64,000 nt of DNA from Apus apus (lineage: Eukaryota; Chordata; Aves; Apodiformes; Apodidae), in assembly GCF_020740795.1 (NCBI RefSeq), contig NC_067312.1, positions 60,860,405-60,924,404 on the forward strand, read 5' to 3'. The notes under the pieces are model-generated. The model saw nothing but the letters and a program-made list of their open reading frames with translations, searched no databases and was not told where the DNA came from. Both the position numbers and the translations under genes were made by a program. Below are positions 26,113-36,910 of the stretch, one piece after another (the first letter of the stretch is position 1; every line of letters begins with the position of its first letter).

Positions 26113-26415
26113 CAATGCATTCTATTACTATGTAAGAGTCATCCCCTAAGAGGCAAATTTATTTACTATTACTCACTTCTTTTACCAAGGGGCTCCTTAG
26201 CTGAAAACTCAAATTTTTTTTTCAATATCCTTAAAAACAGCACACTTATAATGCACACCATGAAATTAGAAGTTTTTTAAATAACAGCTTCAGTGCTCAC
26301 ATTCAGAAGTGAGTATCAAATGCTTCCAGAAAGTGTTAAAACAACACTAAATATTGACACATAAGGCTATCTTGATCTGTGTTCAGTTTTTTAGGCAACT
26401 TGATGCAAGAAAAAC
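26113..26415. other. spacer before a CR1 copy
   Basis: AT-rich, nothing recognised. Confidence 0.5.
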
Positions 26416-26884
26416 ATTGAGGTGCTGGAATGGTTGCAGAGAAGAGCAACCAAGATGGTGAAAAGCCTAGAGAACAAGTCTTATGAAGAGTGGCTGAGGG
26501 AACTGGGGCTATTTAGTCTAAAGAAAAGGAGGCTGAGAGGAGACCTTATCATTCTCTACAGCTACCAGAAAGGATGTTGTAAAGAGATAGGTGCTGGTCT
26601 CTTCTCACAAGTAAGTGGTGATAGAACAAGAGGGAACAGCTTAAAGCTACACCAGGAGAGGTTTAGGCTGGACATTAGGTAATTTTTTTTCTCTGAAAGG
26701 TTTGTCAGGCATTGGAACAGGCTGCCAAGAGAAGTGTTTGAGCCATCATCCCTGGATGTGTTTAGAAGTCATATATATGTGGTGCTCAGGGATATGGTTT
26801 AGAGGTGAACATGGTAAAACATGGTTAAAGGTTGGACTTGACCTTAAAGGTCTTTTCCAACTGAAATGATTCTATGATTCTATT
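26416..26884 (+). mobile_element. CR1 LINE 3' fragment
   Basis: This fragment starts at a block equivalent to [16 protein letters not shown] of ORF2. It keeps a good frame through [20 protein letters not shown] and a [16 protein letters not shown] block to about 26,682, then breaks. The last ORF2 codons (about 26,700-26,780), the 3' UTR (CTTAAAGGTCTTTTCCAACT) and ATTCTATG units to 26,884 follow. Its wording resembles the long copy at 29.6 kb more than the 16.9/18.9-kb pair. Confidence 0.95.
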
Positions 26885-29631
26885 ATTAGACAATAAAAGG
26901 CCAGGGAAAATGGATCCCTTTAGTCACTGATATGATGCTGTTACATTCAAGAATTGTCAGAGACAGAAACATTTCAGCAGCAGATAGAGAAAAAGGGAAA
27001 GTAAGTAGACTTGATGTCTTCAATTGATCAAATCTAGTACATTGCACAGGTCCAGCCAGTTCCAGCCAGTTTCACTGACACATCTTAGAAACCTTTAACA
27101 AACTTTAAAGCTTCACTTGAACTAATTCCCATGTAGTTTAAGGAAGCTGACAATAGACACTGGTCTAACACTAGCATTGTCATGCCTAGTCAGCTTTTAC
27201 ATACATACCACTGAAAAATTTCTTGTATTATAACATTAACAAAAAACTGAGTAAGCATCAGAAGCTCATGCACATATTATCCACAACCACAAATTAAGAC
27301 AAATAACTAGTATACATTACTTTCAGAAGGATTAGTGCTGAAAAGTATGGGATTCCGTTGGCATCTTTGAGAAACCAGAGTCCAGAGTTTCCTTTTCATG
27401 GAAGCTGGGACTTTTGTACAAGATGGAAAGTTAACAAACACCAAGACAAAATTCAGAAAGTTAAAAACAATCCAGGTCCATTCATTAATAAATATTAACT
27501 GTGTTTAAGTTCCTTCCCAATGAGCTTAAACATGTTAGAGGTTTTGTGATACTACACTCACTTCCAGTGCAGTAAAATCTTATGCCAAATACAATTATGT
27601 TGAAGAGAATGTATGAACGTATCTTTCCTTTGGCTATCACAGTCCCTGTCTTTTTGTCCAAGGAGGCATGACAAGGATACAGGGGAAAAGTTAGGGTAAG
27701 AGAAAAAGGTACATTCTCATACATCATCCATGCCTTGAGGTAGCTGTATCCTGTTGAACTCATCAGCAGACTCAAGTATTTCCTACTATACTGGATACCC
27801 AGTGAAGTGGAGCTAGCCGAGTCCAGACAGGACCAGCAGTCAAACCAGGAGGCCTGAGGCTTTCACTGGCCTCACCAAACAGACATAAAAACTCCCCGTC
27901 AGAGTCTTTGGTAACTATCTACATCTCTATGTCTAAATTCACTGTGCATATCAGTTGAAACTCCACAACAGTACACTTGGGTCCCTTTAGAGCACACCAA
28001 TTGTGCCATACTGGAAAAAAGAAAGCTTTTGTCAAGTTTGCAAGAGTTTGTGTCCAGGGCTAGAGCTTTCTCACAAATGGAAGGAGACATACACCAAAAT
28101 CAAGGTCTTATGTGCACCAATATACAGATGACTGAGGGGCAGGGCTTGAGAAAGAAGACAAAAGAGCACTGACATGACCTTACAAGCTCACTCACACACA
28201 TCTACTACTATGCATTTAATAAAGCTTGACCTGGCTCTTGTATTTTATAGCACAGTAAGTGTTCTATAGAAAGTTATAATCTGATAAAATCTCACTTAAT
28301 GTACATGAAGGCCAGAGGTCCCAAATGCGAAAATTAGTGAGATCTTCCTGAACAGTAAATTTAAAACAGAGCAGCTTATAGAAAACAGATGCCATACAGC
28401 ACACAATTGTATGTTGTGGTTTTAGTTTAAGATACAGCCTTATGAACCATAAAACGTTGTAATCTCATACTGAGATATAAAGTCTTTGAAACAAAGAAAA
28501 TGGATCTTTGAAAGCAATGTTAATAGAAAGTGGTTAGCACAGTAAGGCAAATGAAAGATCTAATTTATAAGCAATTGATCTCCAGACACTTGGAGAAGTA
28601 ATTCTCAAGCATGTCCAATAAAAAGTTAGGCATATAAAAATAAGAAAAAGGATCTGGTAATTTATTAGTCGGGAAACTGGTGCTCTGTTTTTAGCACTTT
28701 GTCAAACAAAAGTCAAAGAAATGGTATTTAAACACAGCCCTTTAGAGAGCTGGGTCAATATATGCCCTAATTTGGGAAGAGGGCATGTCAAGAAAGACAT
28801 CAAAGAGGTTAGAATGTAATTCTAAGCATAAAGGAAATGTGGAAAATCAAGAAAAGAACCACAGAGGAATCTGAAAGGCTCAGGAGACCCAAACAGTCCT
28901 AAAGGGGTATCTGCACTATCATGCTTTTGTAAAGGGTAAACAATCTTTGCAATTTATAATAATTTAAATTTTTATATTAATAAATTGCTGCTTAAGTGAG
29001 AAGCCTCTAGCAAGACTAAAGGCCTGATTTCTGTTTTAGAGAGAGAACACAGGAAAAACACATCTGTAAAGGTTATGGTTTAATAATGCTGGAATCAGTT
29101 TTTTTAGGAAGGTTTTTTCCTTCCTTGAACACTTTTGCTGCAACAAGCTTAAAGACTGGTGTGATCTACACTGCTCCACTAAGCACTTATGGCTTAGCTG
29201 GATAGCTCATTCACTTGAAAAACGTGATCACGAGACACTAACATTGTAATAATGTTTTAACTTAACAGCTCTTCATTGCAAGGTGTCTGAAGGGCACACA
29301 TAGCCAGTCACCACATCTCACCCATCAGGAAGCAGTACTAGGTCACAACACTACTTGAAATAATTTTACTCATTTGTTCACTAAAAATCATGCTCAACCA
29401 TGTAAAGTTTGAGATTTAAGGATGACAAAATATTGGCATATTTTGATTTAGCCCATATTTTCTAAGTTTTATTTGGTGAAGCTGGATCTGACTTGTTATC
29501 TGGAATTAATATTTTTTAAGGTTAATTTTCTTAAAGGAAATCAAAAGCTATAGGGAGCTTGAATTACGGATATCCTTGCTAAAATGTCATTAAATTTCAG
29601 GCTGAGCACTTCTACATTCTTGAAATCATGC
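26885..29631. other. intergenic DNA, no gene recognised
   Basis: AT-rich single-copy sequence with a 10-bp direct duplication (TCCAGCCAGT twice, 27,051-27,070). I saw no coding frame or repeat family. Confidence 0.5.
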
Positions 29632-32089
29632 CAGGCAGAATGTGTATGGGTAAGGATAAAGAGGAAGGCCAATGAGGCTGATATCTTGGTGGGAGTCTGC
29701 TACAGACCACCCGACCAGGGTGAAGACACTGACAAGACATTCATTCAACAGCTCAGAGACGTCTCGCATTCACTAGTCCTTGTTCTCATGGGGGCCTTCA
29801 ACTTACCAGATGTCTGCTGGAAGTACAACACAGCAGAAAGGAGGCAATCCAGGAAGTTTCTGGAATGTATGGAAGATAACGTCCTGCTGCAGCTGGTAAG
29901 TGAGCCTACCAGCGGTGGTGCCATGCTGGACCTACTGTTCACAAACAGGAAAGGGCTGGTGGGAACTGTAATGTTTGGAAGCTGTCTTCGGCACAGCGAC
30001 CATGATATGGTAAGATTTTCAACACGCGGTGAAGTTAGGAGTGTTGTCAGAAAAAGTGCTACCTTGGATTTCCAGAGGGCTGACTTCAGTCTATTCAGGA
30101 TGCTGGTTCAGGAAGTCCCTTGGGAAGCAGCCTGCAAAACAAAGCAGGCCAGTAAGGCTGGGCTTACTTTCAGGTATAAAATGATGAAAGCACAGAGGCA
30201 GGCTGTCCTTGTGTGCTGAAAAAGGAGCCAGTGGGGAAGAAGACCAGCCTGGTTGAGCAGGGAAATATTACAAGAGCTCAGAAATAAAAAAAGAGTGTAT
30301 CAACTTTGGAAAAAGGGGCAGGTGAATGAGGAAGCATTTAATGATATAAGGGCATGTAGAAATGCAACAGCTCAACTAGAACTTAATCTGCACACCTCTG
30401 TAAAGGATAATAAAAAATGCTTTTATAAATACATTAATAGTGAAAGAAGGGTCAGGGAAAATCTCCATTCCTTATTGGATGAGGAGGGAACTTAGGAAAA
30501 GGCTGAGGTGCTTAACACCTTCTTTGCCTCAGTCTTTAACAAAAAGAATCACTACCCTCAGGACAACTGGGCTCCCCCTCCTGTAGTCCAGGAGGAAGTA
30601 GTTAGGGGCCTGCTGTGCCACTTAAATCCCAAAAAGTCCATGGGTCCAGATAGGATTCATCCTAGGGTGCTGAGGGAGCTGGTGAAAGAACTGGCTAAGC
30701 TGCTCTCCATCATTTATCACCAGTCCTGGCTGACTGGGGAGGTCCCAGATGACTGGAGGTTGGCCAGTGTGAAGCCCATTCACAAGAAGGGCTGGAAGGA
30801 GGATCCAGGGAACTACAGGCCTGTCAGCCTGACCTCAGGGCCTGCAAAGTTATGGAACAGATCACCCTGAGTGCCATCAAGCAGCATGTAGAAGACAATC
30901 AGGGAATCATTTCCAGCCAACATGGAAAGGAAGATCCTCCCTGACCAATCTCATCTCCTATGACTGGGTGACCATCCTATTGGATGAGGGGAAGGCTGTG
31001 GATATGGTCCACCTCAGCCTCAGCAAGGCCTTTGACACAGTCTCCCACAGCATCCTCCTGGAGCAGCCAGCAATCCACAGCTTGGACAGGTGCACCTTTT
31101 GCTGGGTTAAATCCTGGTTGGATGCCCAGGCCCAGAGAGTGATGGTGAATGGAGCTGCATCCAGCTGGTGTCCGGTGACCAGCGGTGTCCCCCAGGGATC
31201 AGTACTGGGCCCAGTCCTGTTCAACATCTTTATTGATGACCCAGATGTGGGGATTGAGTCCACCCTCAGTGAGTTTGCAGGTGACATCAAATTGGAGGAG
31301 AGTTTTGATCGGCCAGAGGGTAGGAAGAAGGTGCAGGAGGACCTGGACAGGCTGGGTTGATGGGCCAAGGCCAATGGCATGAAATTCAACAAGACCAAGT
31401 GCAGGGTCCTGCACTTTGGCCACAATGACCCCAGGCAGCGCTACAGACTGGGGGAAGATTGGCTGGAGAGCAGCCCAGCACAGAGGGACCTGGGAGCACT
31501 GGTTGACAGCTGGTTGAACATGAGCCAGCAGAGTGCCCAGGTGGCCTGGGAGGCCAACAGCATCCTGGCTTGTATCAGGAATAGTGTGGCCAGCAGGAGT
31601 AGGGATGTGATTCTGCCCCTGTACTCAGCACTGTTGAGGCTGCACCTCGAGTACTGTGAGCAGTTTTGGGCCCCTCACTTCAAGAAGCATATTGAGGTGC
31701 TGGAGCAGGTCCAGAGGAGAGCAACAAGGCTGGGAAGGGGACTAGAGGGAAGGTCTTACAGGGATGGGGTCAGGGAGCTGGGGTTGTTTATCCTGGAGGA
31801 GACTCAAGGGGACCTTGTTACTCTCTGTAACTACCTGAAGGGAGGTTGTAGTCAGGTGGGGGTCAGGCTCTTCTTCCAGGCAACTAGGGACAAGACAAGA
31901 GGGCACGGATTGAAGCTGTGCCAGGTGAAATTTAGGTTGGATATTAGGAAGCACTTCTTCACGGAGAGGGTGATTAGACATTGGAATGGACTGCCCAGGG
32001 AAGTGGTAGAGGCATTGTCCCTGGATGTATTCAAGGAAAGACTGGATGTGGCACTTAGTGCCATGGTCTGGCTGATTTGGTGGTGTTAG
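29632..32089 (+). pseudogene. CR1 ORF2 pseudogene (endonuclease-reverse transcriptase)
   Basis: In an active element this polyprotein nicks target DNA and reverse-transcribes CR1 RNA at the nick. Here the N-terminal endonuclease half is missing by 5' truncation. The remainder carries three premature stops (30,217, 30,493 and 31,358) and two single-base deletions (about 30,848 and 30,925). The stop at 31,358 is a TGA before TGGGCC, where related copies suggest an Arg codon, so it is compatible with CpG decay. The small number of lesions over 2.4 kb suggests a moderately old insertion. Confidence 0.92.
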
Positions 32090-32149
32090 GTTATGGGCTG
32101 GACTTGATGATCTTAAAGATCTTTTCCAGCTTTGGTGATTCTGTGATTC
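29632..32149 (+). mobile_element. CR1 LINE, 2.5 kb, distal endonuclease + full reverse transcriptase + 3' end
   Basis: This is the largest transposon copy in the window. It is a 5'-truncated CR1 lacking ORF1 and the start of ORF2. One frame runs from about 29,632 to 30,848 and covers the C-terminal half of the APE-type endonuclease (VGVCYRPPDQ, then GAFNLPDVCW, then SDHDMV) and the start of the reverse transcriptase (NYRPVSLTS). It is interrupted by TGA at 30,217 and TAG at 30,493. A one-base deletion near 30,848 and another near 30,925 move the frame. Motif blocks then continue with [31 protein letters not shown] and FAGDIKL, a TGA at 31,358, and an intact 236-codon C-terminal stretch to 32,089. 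The 3' UTR ends in GATTCTGTGATTC. Relative to the family, the endonuclease GDFN aspartate is Ala and the RT FADD motif reads FAGD. The copy is therefore inactive on several counts. Confidence 0.97.
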
Positions 32150-32571
32150 ATACTATTCCCTGCAGCCTTAGGAATTAATGAGCTATGTATAACAACATCG
32201 TAAATACTGTGTAATTTTTTAATTTAAACAGACTTTTGATCCAAGAAACACTCAAATATAAACATGTCACAATAGTTCCATGTGTCAATGTGTTCTAATT
32301 GCCATTAAATGTATAATATCTGGCATTGCAGAGCATCATTAAAATATTTTTTGTCAAATTGAGTAGGTTTAATTAAACCTATTCTATCCGGGAAGGCACT
32401 TAACAAAAGACAAGGACAGAATGCAAGAGCTTTATACAGTCATTTCTATTTCTAACAAAAGTTGCCAAGCAGAAATTATCAGCTTGTTTAAAAATAGCAA
32501 GCTGTTAAGACTCCAAGTAATGTGGAAATAGTGTACAGTGGCATTTAAACTAGTTACATGAGATATGCAAT
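32150..32571. other. spacer between CR1 copies
   Basis: AT-rich, nothing recognised. Confidence 0.5.
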
Positions 32572-32810
32572 TGAATATTAGAATATTAGAACATCTCAAG
32601 ATGGAAGGGACCCATAGGGATCACAGACTCCAGCTCCTTGATCCTTACAGGACTACCGAAAACTAAACCTTATGACTAGATCATCACTTACACAATTCTT
32701 GAACTCTCAACAGGCTTGCTGCTGTGACCACTTCCCTAGGGATCCTGTTCCAGTGACTTATCACCCTCCCAGTGAAGAACCTTTTCCTAAAGTCCAAACT
32801 GTTCTTGCAG
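32572..32810 (-). mobile_element. CR1 LINE 3' fragment, minus strand
   Basis: This is the only CR1 in the window on the minus strand. Read in reverse, it gives an LDFRKRFFTGRV block followed by SHWNRIPREVVTAAS (about 32,810-32,700). The 3' UTR follows with GGGTCCCTTCCATCTTGAG, then a TTCTAATATTCTAATATTCA tail at 32,572-32,591. That tail unit (TTCTAATA) is unlike the ATTCTATG units of the other copies, so this is a distinct, probably older subfamily. The upstream edge is approximate: sequence up to about 32,880 may still belong to it. Confidence 0.85.
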
Positions 32811-32903
32811 CACAAAGATGCCACAGGTGCCCTGGATGGCCCAGAGCTGCCACTTTCCAGCTGTCCTTGCATTCAATAGAAGTGCAGTTTTTTCTTTGAT
32901 CTG

Positions 32904-33244
32904 CATTCAGGGGAGATCTTACCACTCTCTACAACTGCCTGACAAGAAGTTGTTGCAAGGTGGATGTCAGTCTTTTCTCCCTAGTAGCAAGTGATAGAAC
33001 ATGAGGAAATAGCATCAAGTTGTGTCAGGGGAGGTTTTGATTGGATATGAAGAAAAATTACTTTCCTGAAGGGCTTGTCAGGCACTGGGACAGGCTGCCT
33101 AGGGAAGTGGTCAACTCACCATCCCTGGAGGTATTTCAGAGACATGTAGATGTGATGCTTAGGGACATGGTTTAGTGGTGGGCTTGGAAGTGTGTCTTAC
33201 AAGTTTTTTGCAACCAAAATGATTTTATGATTTTATGATTTCAT
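32904..33244 (+). mobile_element. CR1 LINE 3' fragment
   Basis: This fragment starts at the family's RGDL(I/T)TLYNYL-like DNA (GGGGAGATCTTACCACTCTC). It runs through the KLCQ(G/E)RF.LDIRK.F region and the RHW.RLPREVV block (about 33,078-33,115), and ends in ATTTTATG units at 33,220-33,240. It lies head-to-head with the minus-strand copy at 32.6-32.8 kb. Confidence 0.92.
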
Positions 33245-36052
33245 GTATGTTCTGGTCCTGGCCTAGGAACCTTATCCTGCAGCTGTCCATGTACACTGTA
33301 TTTGGTTGACATGGCAAGTTTGGGGAGATGGGGGAGCTGCAGGGGTAGCCTATGTAAGAAGCTACTAGAAGCTTCCCTTATGTCTAATAGAGACAATGCC
33401 ATCCTGCTCCAAGATGGACCCATCACTGGCCAAAGCTGAGCATGTCAGTGATGTTGGTAGTGTCTCTGGGATATTTAAGAAGCAGTAAAAACTGCTACAG
33501 CAAGTATCCTGGTATTGCATTGACCTTTTGAATGCCACTGCACATTAGAACATGTTTTAAGCACTGAGATGTTGAAATAAATTTTACATACTGGAGCAGC
33601 GTCTTTATGCTAGTGTACAAAACCATGATGAAGGTAAGGCAGAGGCAAAAGGAGCAGTCTCCAGGAGCACCTAAGAGAGGCCTTCAATAACACCAGTTGC
33701 TGCAAAGGACCAATTCTAGCCTTACCAAACAGCACTAACCAAACAGATGAACAGGAATGGCAGAACCGACCCATTAACTTTTCAGAAACTCTTTTCAAGC
33801 ATAAAGCAAGCATGTTAGCATGGGGCATATTTGCACAAACATATTTGTTTAATAAATATAAAATTAAAACACACCACTTGGTATTTTCTATGCATCTCTT
33901 ACATAAGCTACCGTAGTTAATTTTTTTAAGCTGCTGGGTTTCTATTAAAGCTTGCTTCTGTTCCTGCTTAGATTATTTACAAAAAGAAGCTCAGCTCTTC
34001 AGGAAGGGCAACATAAAGTACCTGTTTCTTTCCTATAGCTTTTCCATACCGATTTGTACAATTTGTTACCATGCTCTCCTTTAAAAGCCAGTTCAGCTTG
34101 CCTGAAAACAGGAGACTGGTGCTACTTGGGGGAGCAGTGACCATCCACTTGGTTCCATTTTAAAATAGAGCACTTGTGACAGCTTCAGAAGTGATACACA
34201 CAAATGCTGTTTAGGGTTCAACCCAACTGCATCTTTGGCTATCCTACAGGACAAAACTTATTAATACTTAAACATGAGCATTAACACTATCATGCATTTT
34301 ACATAGGATGCTTTGGTTCCAACATGATTTCTTCATTGAGTCATTGGCCAGTAAAGCAATCGCTTCCATCTCACCTAAATTATTCATGTGGCATTCCCCT
34401 GTAGAAATCATCAACTTAGCTGGAAGAATCATTCAACAGAACACTCCTGTCATATTTTATTTTTTCCCCTTTATTAAGTTCCAATGTTAATCTAAAGTAC
34501 TGCATTTTTTTTCCCTATAAAAGAAATAGTGTATGAAGCACTTATTCATGAACATCCGTTACCTGCCACACATTAGGAACAGCAACTCATGCTAAAAGAT
34601 GGGAAATCTGTTGAGCAGATGACAAAATACTAAAAATCAGCAAATAAAAACAAATAGGTTGATATGAATAACATTTTGATATAAACACAAATTGATGGAA
34701 ATAACTGCCTGCCAAGCATCTATTTCTAGGAACTAGTCATTTTCTCAAAATAAAGGAACTAGTATGATTGCAAATTTTGGTGAACTTATAAAGGGGAATG
34801 AAAAGCAGCTGTTGCCATTGAATAGACACAACTGATACAATTATTTCAGAAGGCTGAAGTTTCATTTTGAAAGCCAGAGATGTATGAAGTACTATATTAC
34901 TACAACTAGGTTTCCATCTTCTATGGTTTCTTCAGCAATTTTGGAGGCAGAATATACTCAGTATTATACAGGAAAAACATCAAAGCTAACTGCAAAACTT
35001 CCAGTCAATTCAACTCAAATCACCAAAATCTCATCCAAAGCATCCACAATGGCAAAGTTCATACCTCTGCAAAGGTCAGCATAGGACTTTCTTTTAGAAA
35101 TTCTACAGAATATAAAGATGAAGCTAGTTCTCTGAAAGCTTACAGCAGTCACGTAACAATTTTTCTGATGTGAAAGTGCTAAGTTAGAGAAGATGCAAGT
35201 TACAGGGTCAAAACTCTCTGATTCTACAACTCATACCTCTCTCACACCCAATCCAATTTTTCCAGTAATTTCTCCCCCGCTCCTGAACATTAGAGTTACC
35301 TCAAAAAAACCCACATAAAACCAGAAATACCCAAATACCTAACTGCAAACTTTGTTATCACTTTGAAGTACCATTTTCTCATATACCCTGTGAAAACATT
35401 AGTAACTCAGATCAGTTTATGTCTGAGGTACACAAAGTTGCCAGGTAAGTCAATGCTTCTCATTTGATTTTAAATTACACTTAACTACTTCTTGCTGTAA
35501 AGCCCTTAAAAACTTAAAAAGATTACACACTCTAAAGAAAAGGCTGCATCCATTCATAGATTCACTATTACAGTGGTAATACACAGTGTTACAAAAATGT
35601 TGAGCTATACAATAGTCTTGCCTCTTTTCCTCCATCCTTGAAGTGATACATGCCTCTAGAGATAAGAATGAAGGAACTGTTCTTGTATTCGCTTTACCAG
35701 AAGTACTGTGATTTCCCTTGCATCCTGTGAAAGGCACATAAGTGAGAACCTCCCATTATCTGCTCCTAGAAAAGGTGGAAAATCTAGTCCTTAAAAGTAA
35801 AAAAAAAAACCACAACAACAAACAAGTAATGCCCAATAGTACTAGAACAGCTCGTCAAATTATCATCTGTGAATCCACAATGATGGAAGTTCAAAAAGGA
35901 AATGTGCCTGCTGCCTGAAGAGGGAGGCAGGGATGATTTAATATTGCAGTCAGGGGTGTAAGATCAGCCAGCATGGCAAAGGAATGTGAAATTCTCACTG
36001 ATCCCAGGGAGATCAGCAGCCCAAATCCCAGTTGGGAGAACTGCTATCTGTC
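33245..36052. other. intergenic DNA, no gene recognised
   Basis: No convincing frame or repeat family. A short A-rich/AAC-like run lies at about 35,799-35,824. Otherwise unremarkable. Confidence 0.5.
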
Positions 36053-36061
36053 GGGGGGGGG
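36053..36061 (+). repeat. (G)9 homopolymer
   Basis: Nine consecutive G residues in AT-rich flank. Such a run is prone to length error and to sequencing error. Confidence 0.95.
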
Positions 36062-36800
36062 ATACAGGTGAACAAAGTCAAGCAGATTAGGAATCTCCCA
36101 GCTTTTTCAAAATCAACTTAAGTACATATTTTGTCTGCAACAAATGTTTGCTTAAAAAATAAGAGAGAAAATGTCTTTGAGTAAAACAAGGGTCACAACA
36201 TGTGGTCAGTATTTTTGGCTGATACCTGACGAGTAGCACTTTCCATTAACAAATCAATCATTGATGTAATCCAGAATGACCAGGAAGATTCCAGCTCTAC
36301 ATAATTCTAGTACACTCAAATGAAAAAAAAACATAGATACTACTCCATAGTCATCCTCAGTTAAAAAGAAAACTGACATCACCTTTCTAGGAAAAATTAT
36401 ACAAATTATCTTTTCATCTAATCTTGGTATTCATCACAGTAATTATTCCAAATTTGGCATACACCTGCACATCTACCACTGACTCAAGATATCCTAACTA
36501 ATCCCTGAAAACAATAGGGAAATTGTTCTTGTGCAAAGTTAAAATGCCTTAAAGTACTACTTTAAGTATAATAAAGTACCATATATTCATAAATTAATAT
36601 ACTACAGCAACTCTTTTTCCTCATTACCTTCTGCTAGTAATTATAAGATTCAAATTAAATATAAATTACCTCAATTCTGCAAATGCTTAATCACAACCAG
36701 TACATGGCCCATTCCTCAACACATCCATTTAAAATTGTATTTTAAGTATATTTAAAAAAAAAACCCTAGAAATTTACCATTGCATTTAAATCCACTTCTG
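36062..36800. other. intergenic DNA, nothing recognised
   Basis: AT-rich single-copy sequence without a recognised element. Confidence 0.5.
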
Positions 36801-36840
36801 ATATTGATATATATATATATTGATATATATATACACACAT

Positions 36841-36908
<68 letters not shown>

Positions 36909-36910
36909 TA
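36801..36910 (+). repeat. compound microsatellite: (AT)n, (TAGA/GATA)13, (GACA)3
   Basis: An AT-rich dinucleotide stretch at about 36,801-36,835 leads into an uninterrupted GATA-type array at 36,841-36,894. Three GACA units and a last GATA follow, to 36,910. Long perfect GATA arrays are usually polymorphic. The minus-strand open frame across it (Leu-Ser-Ile-Tyr repeats) is an artefact. Confidence 0.98.
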
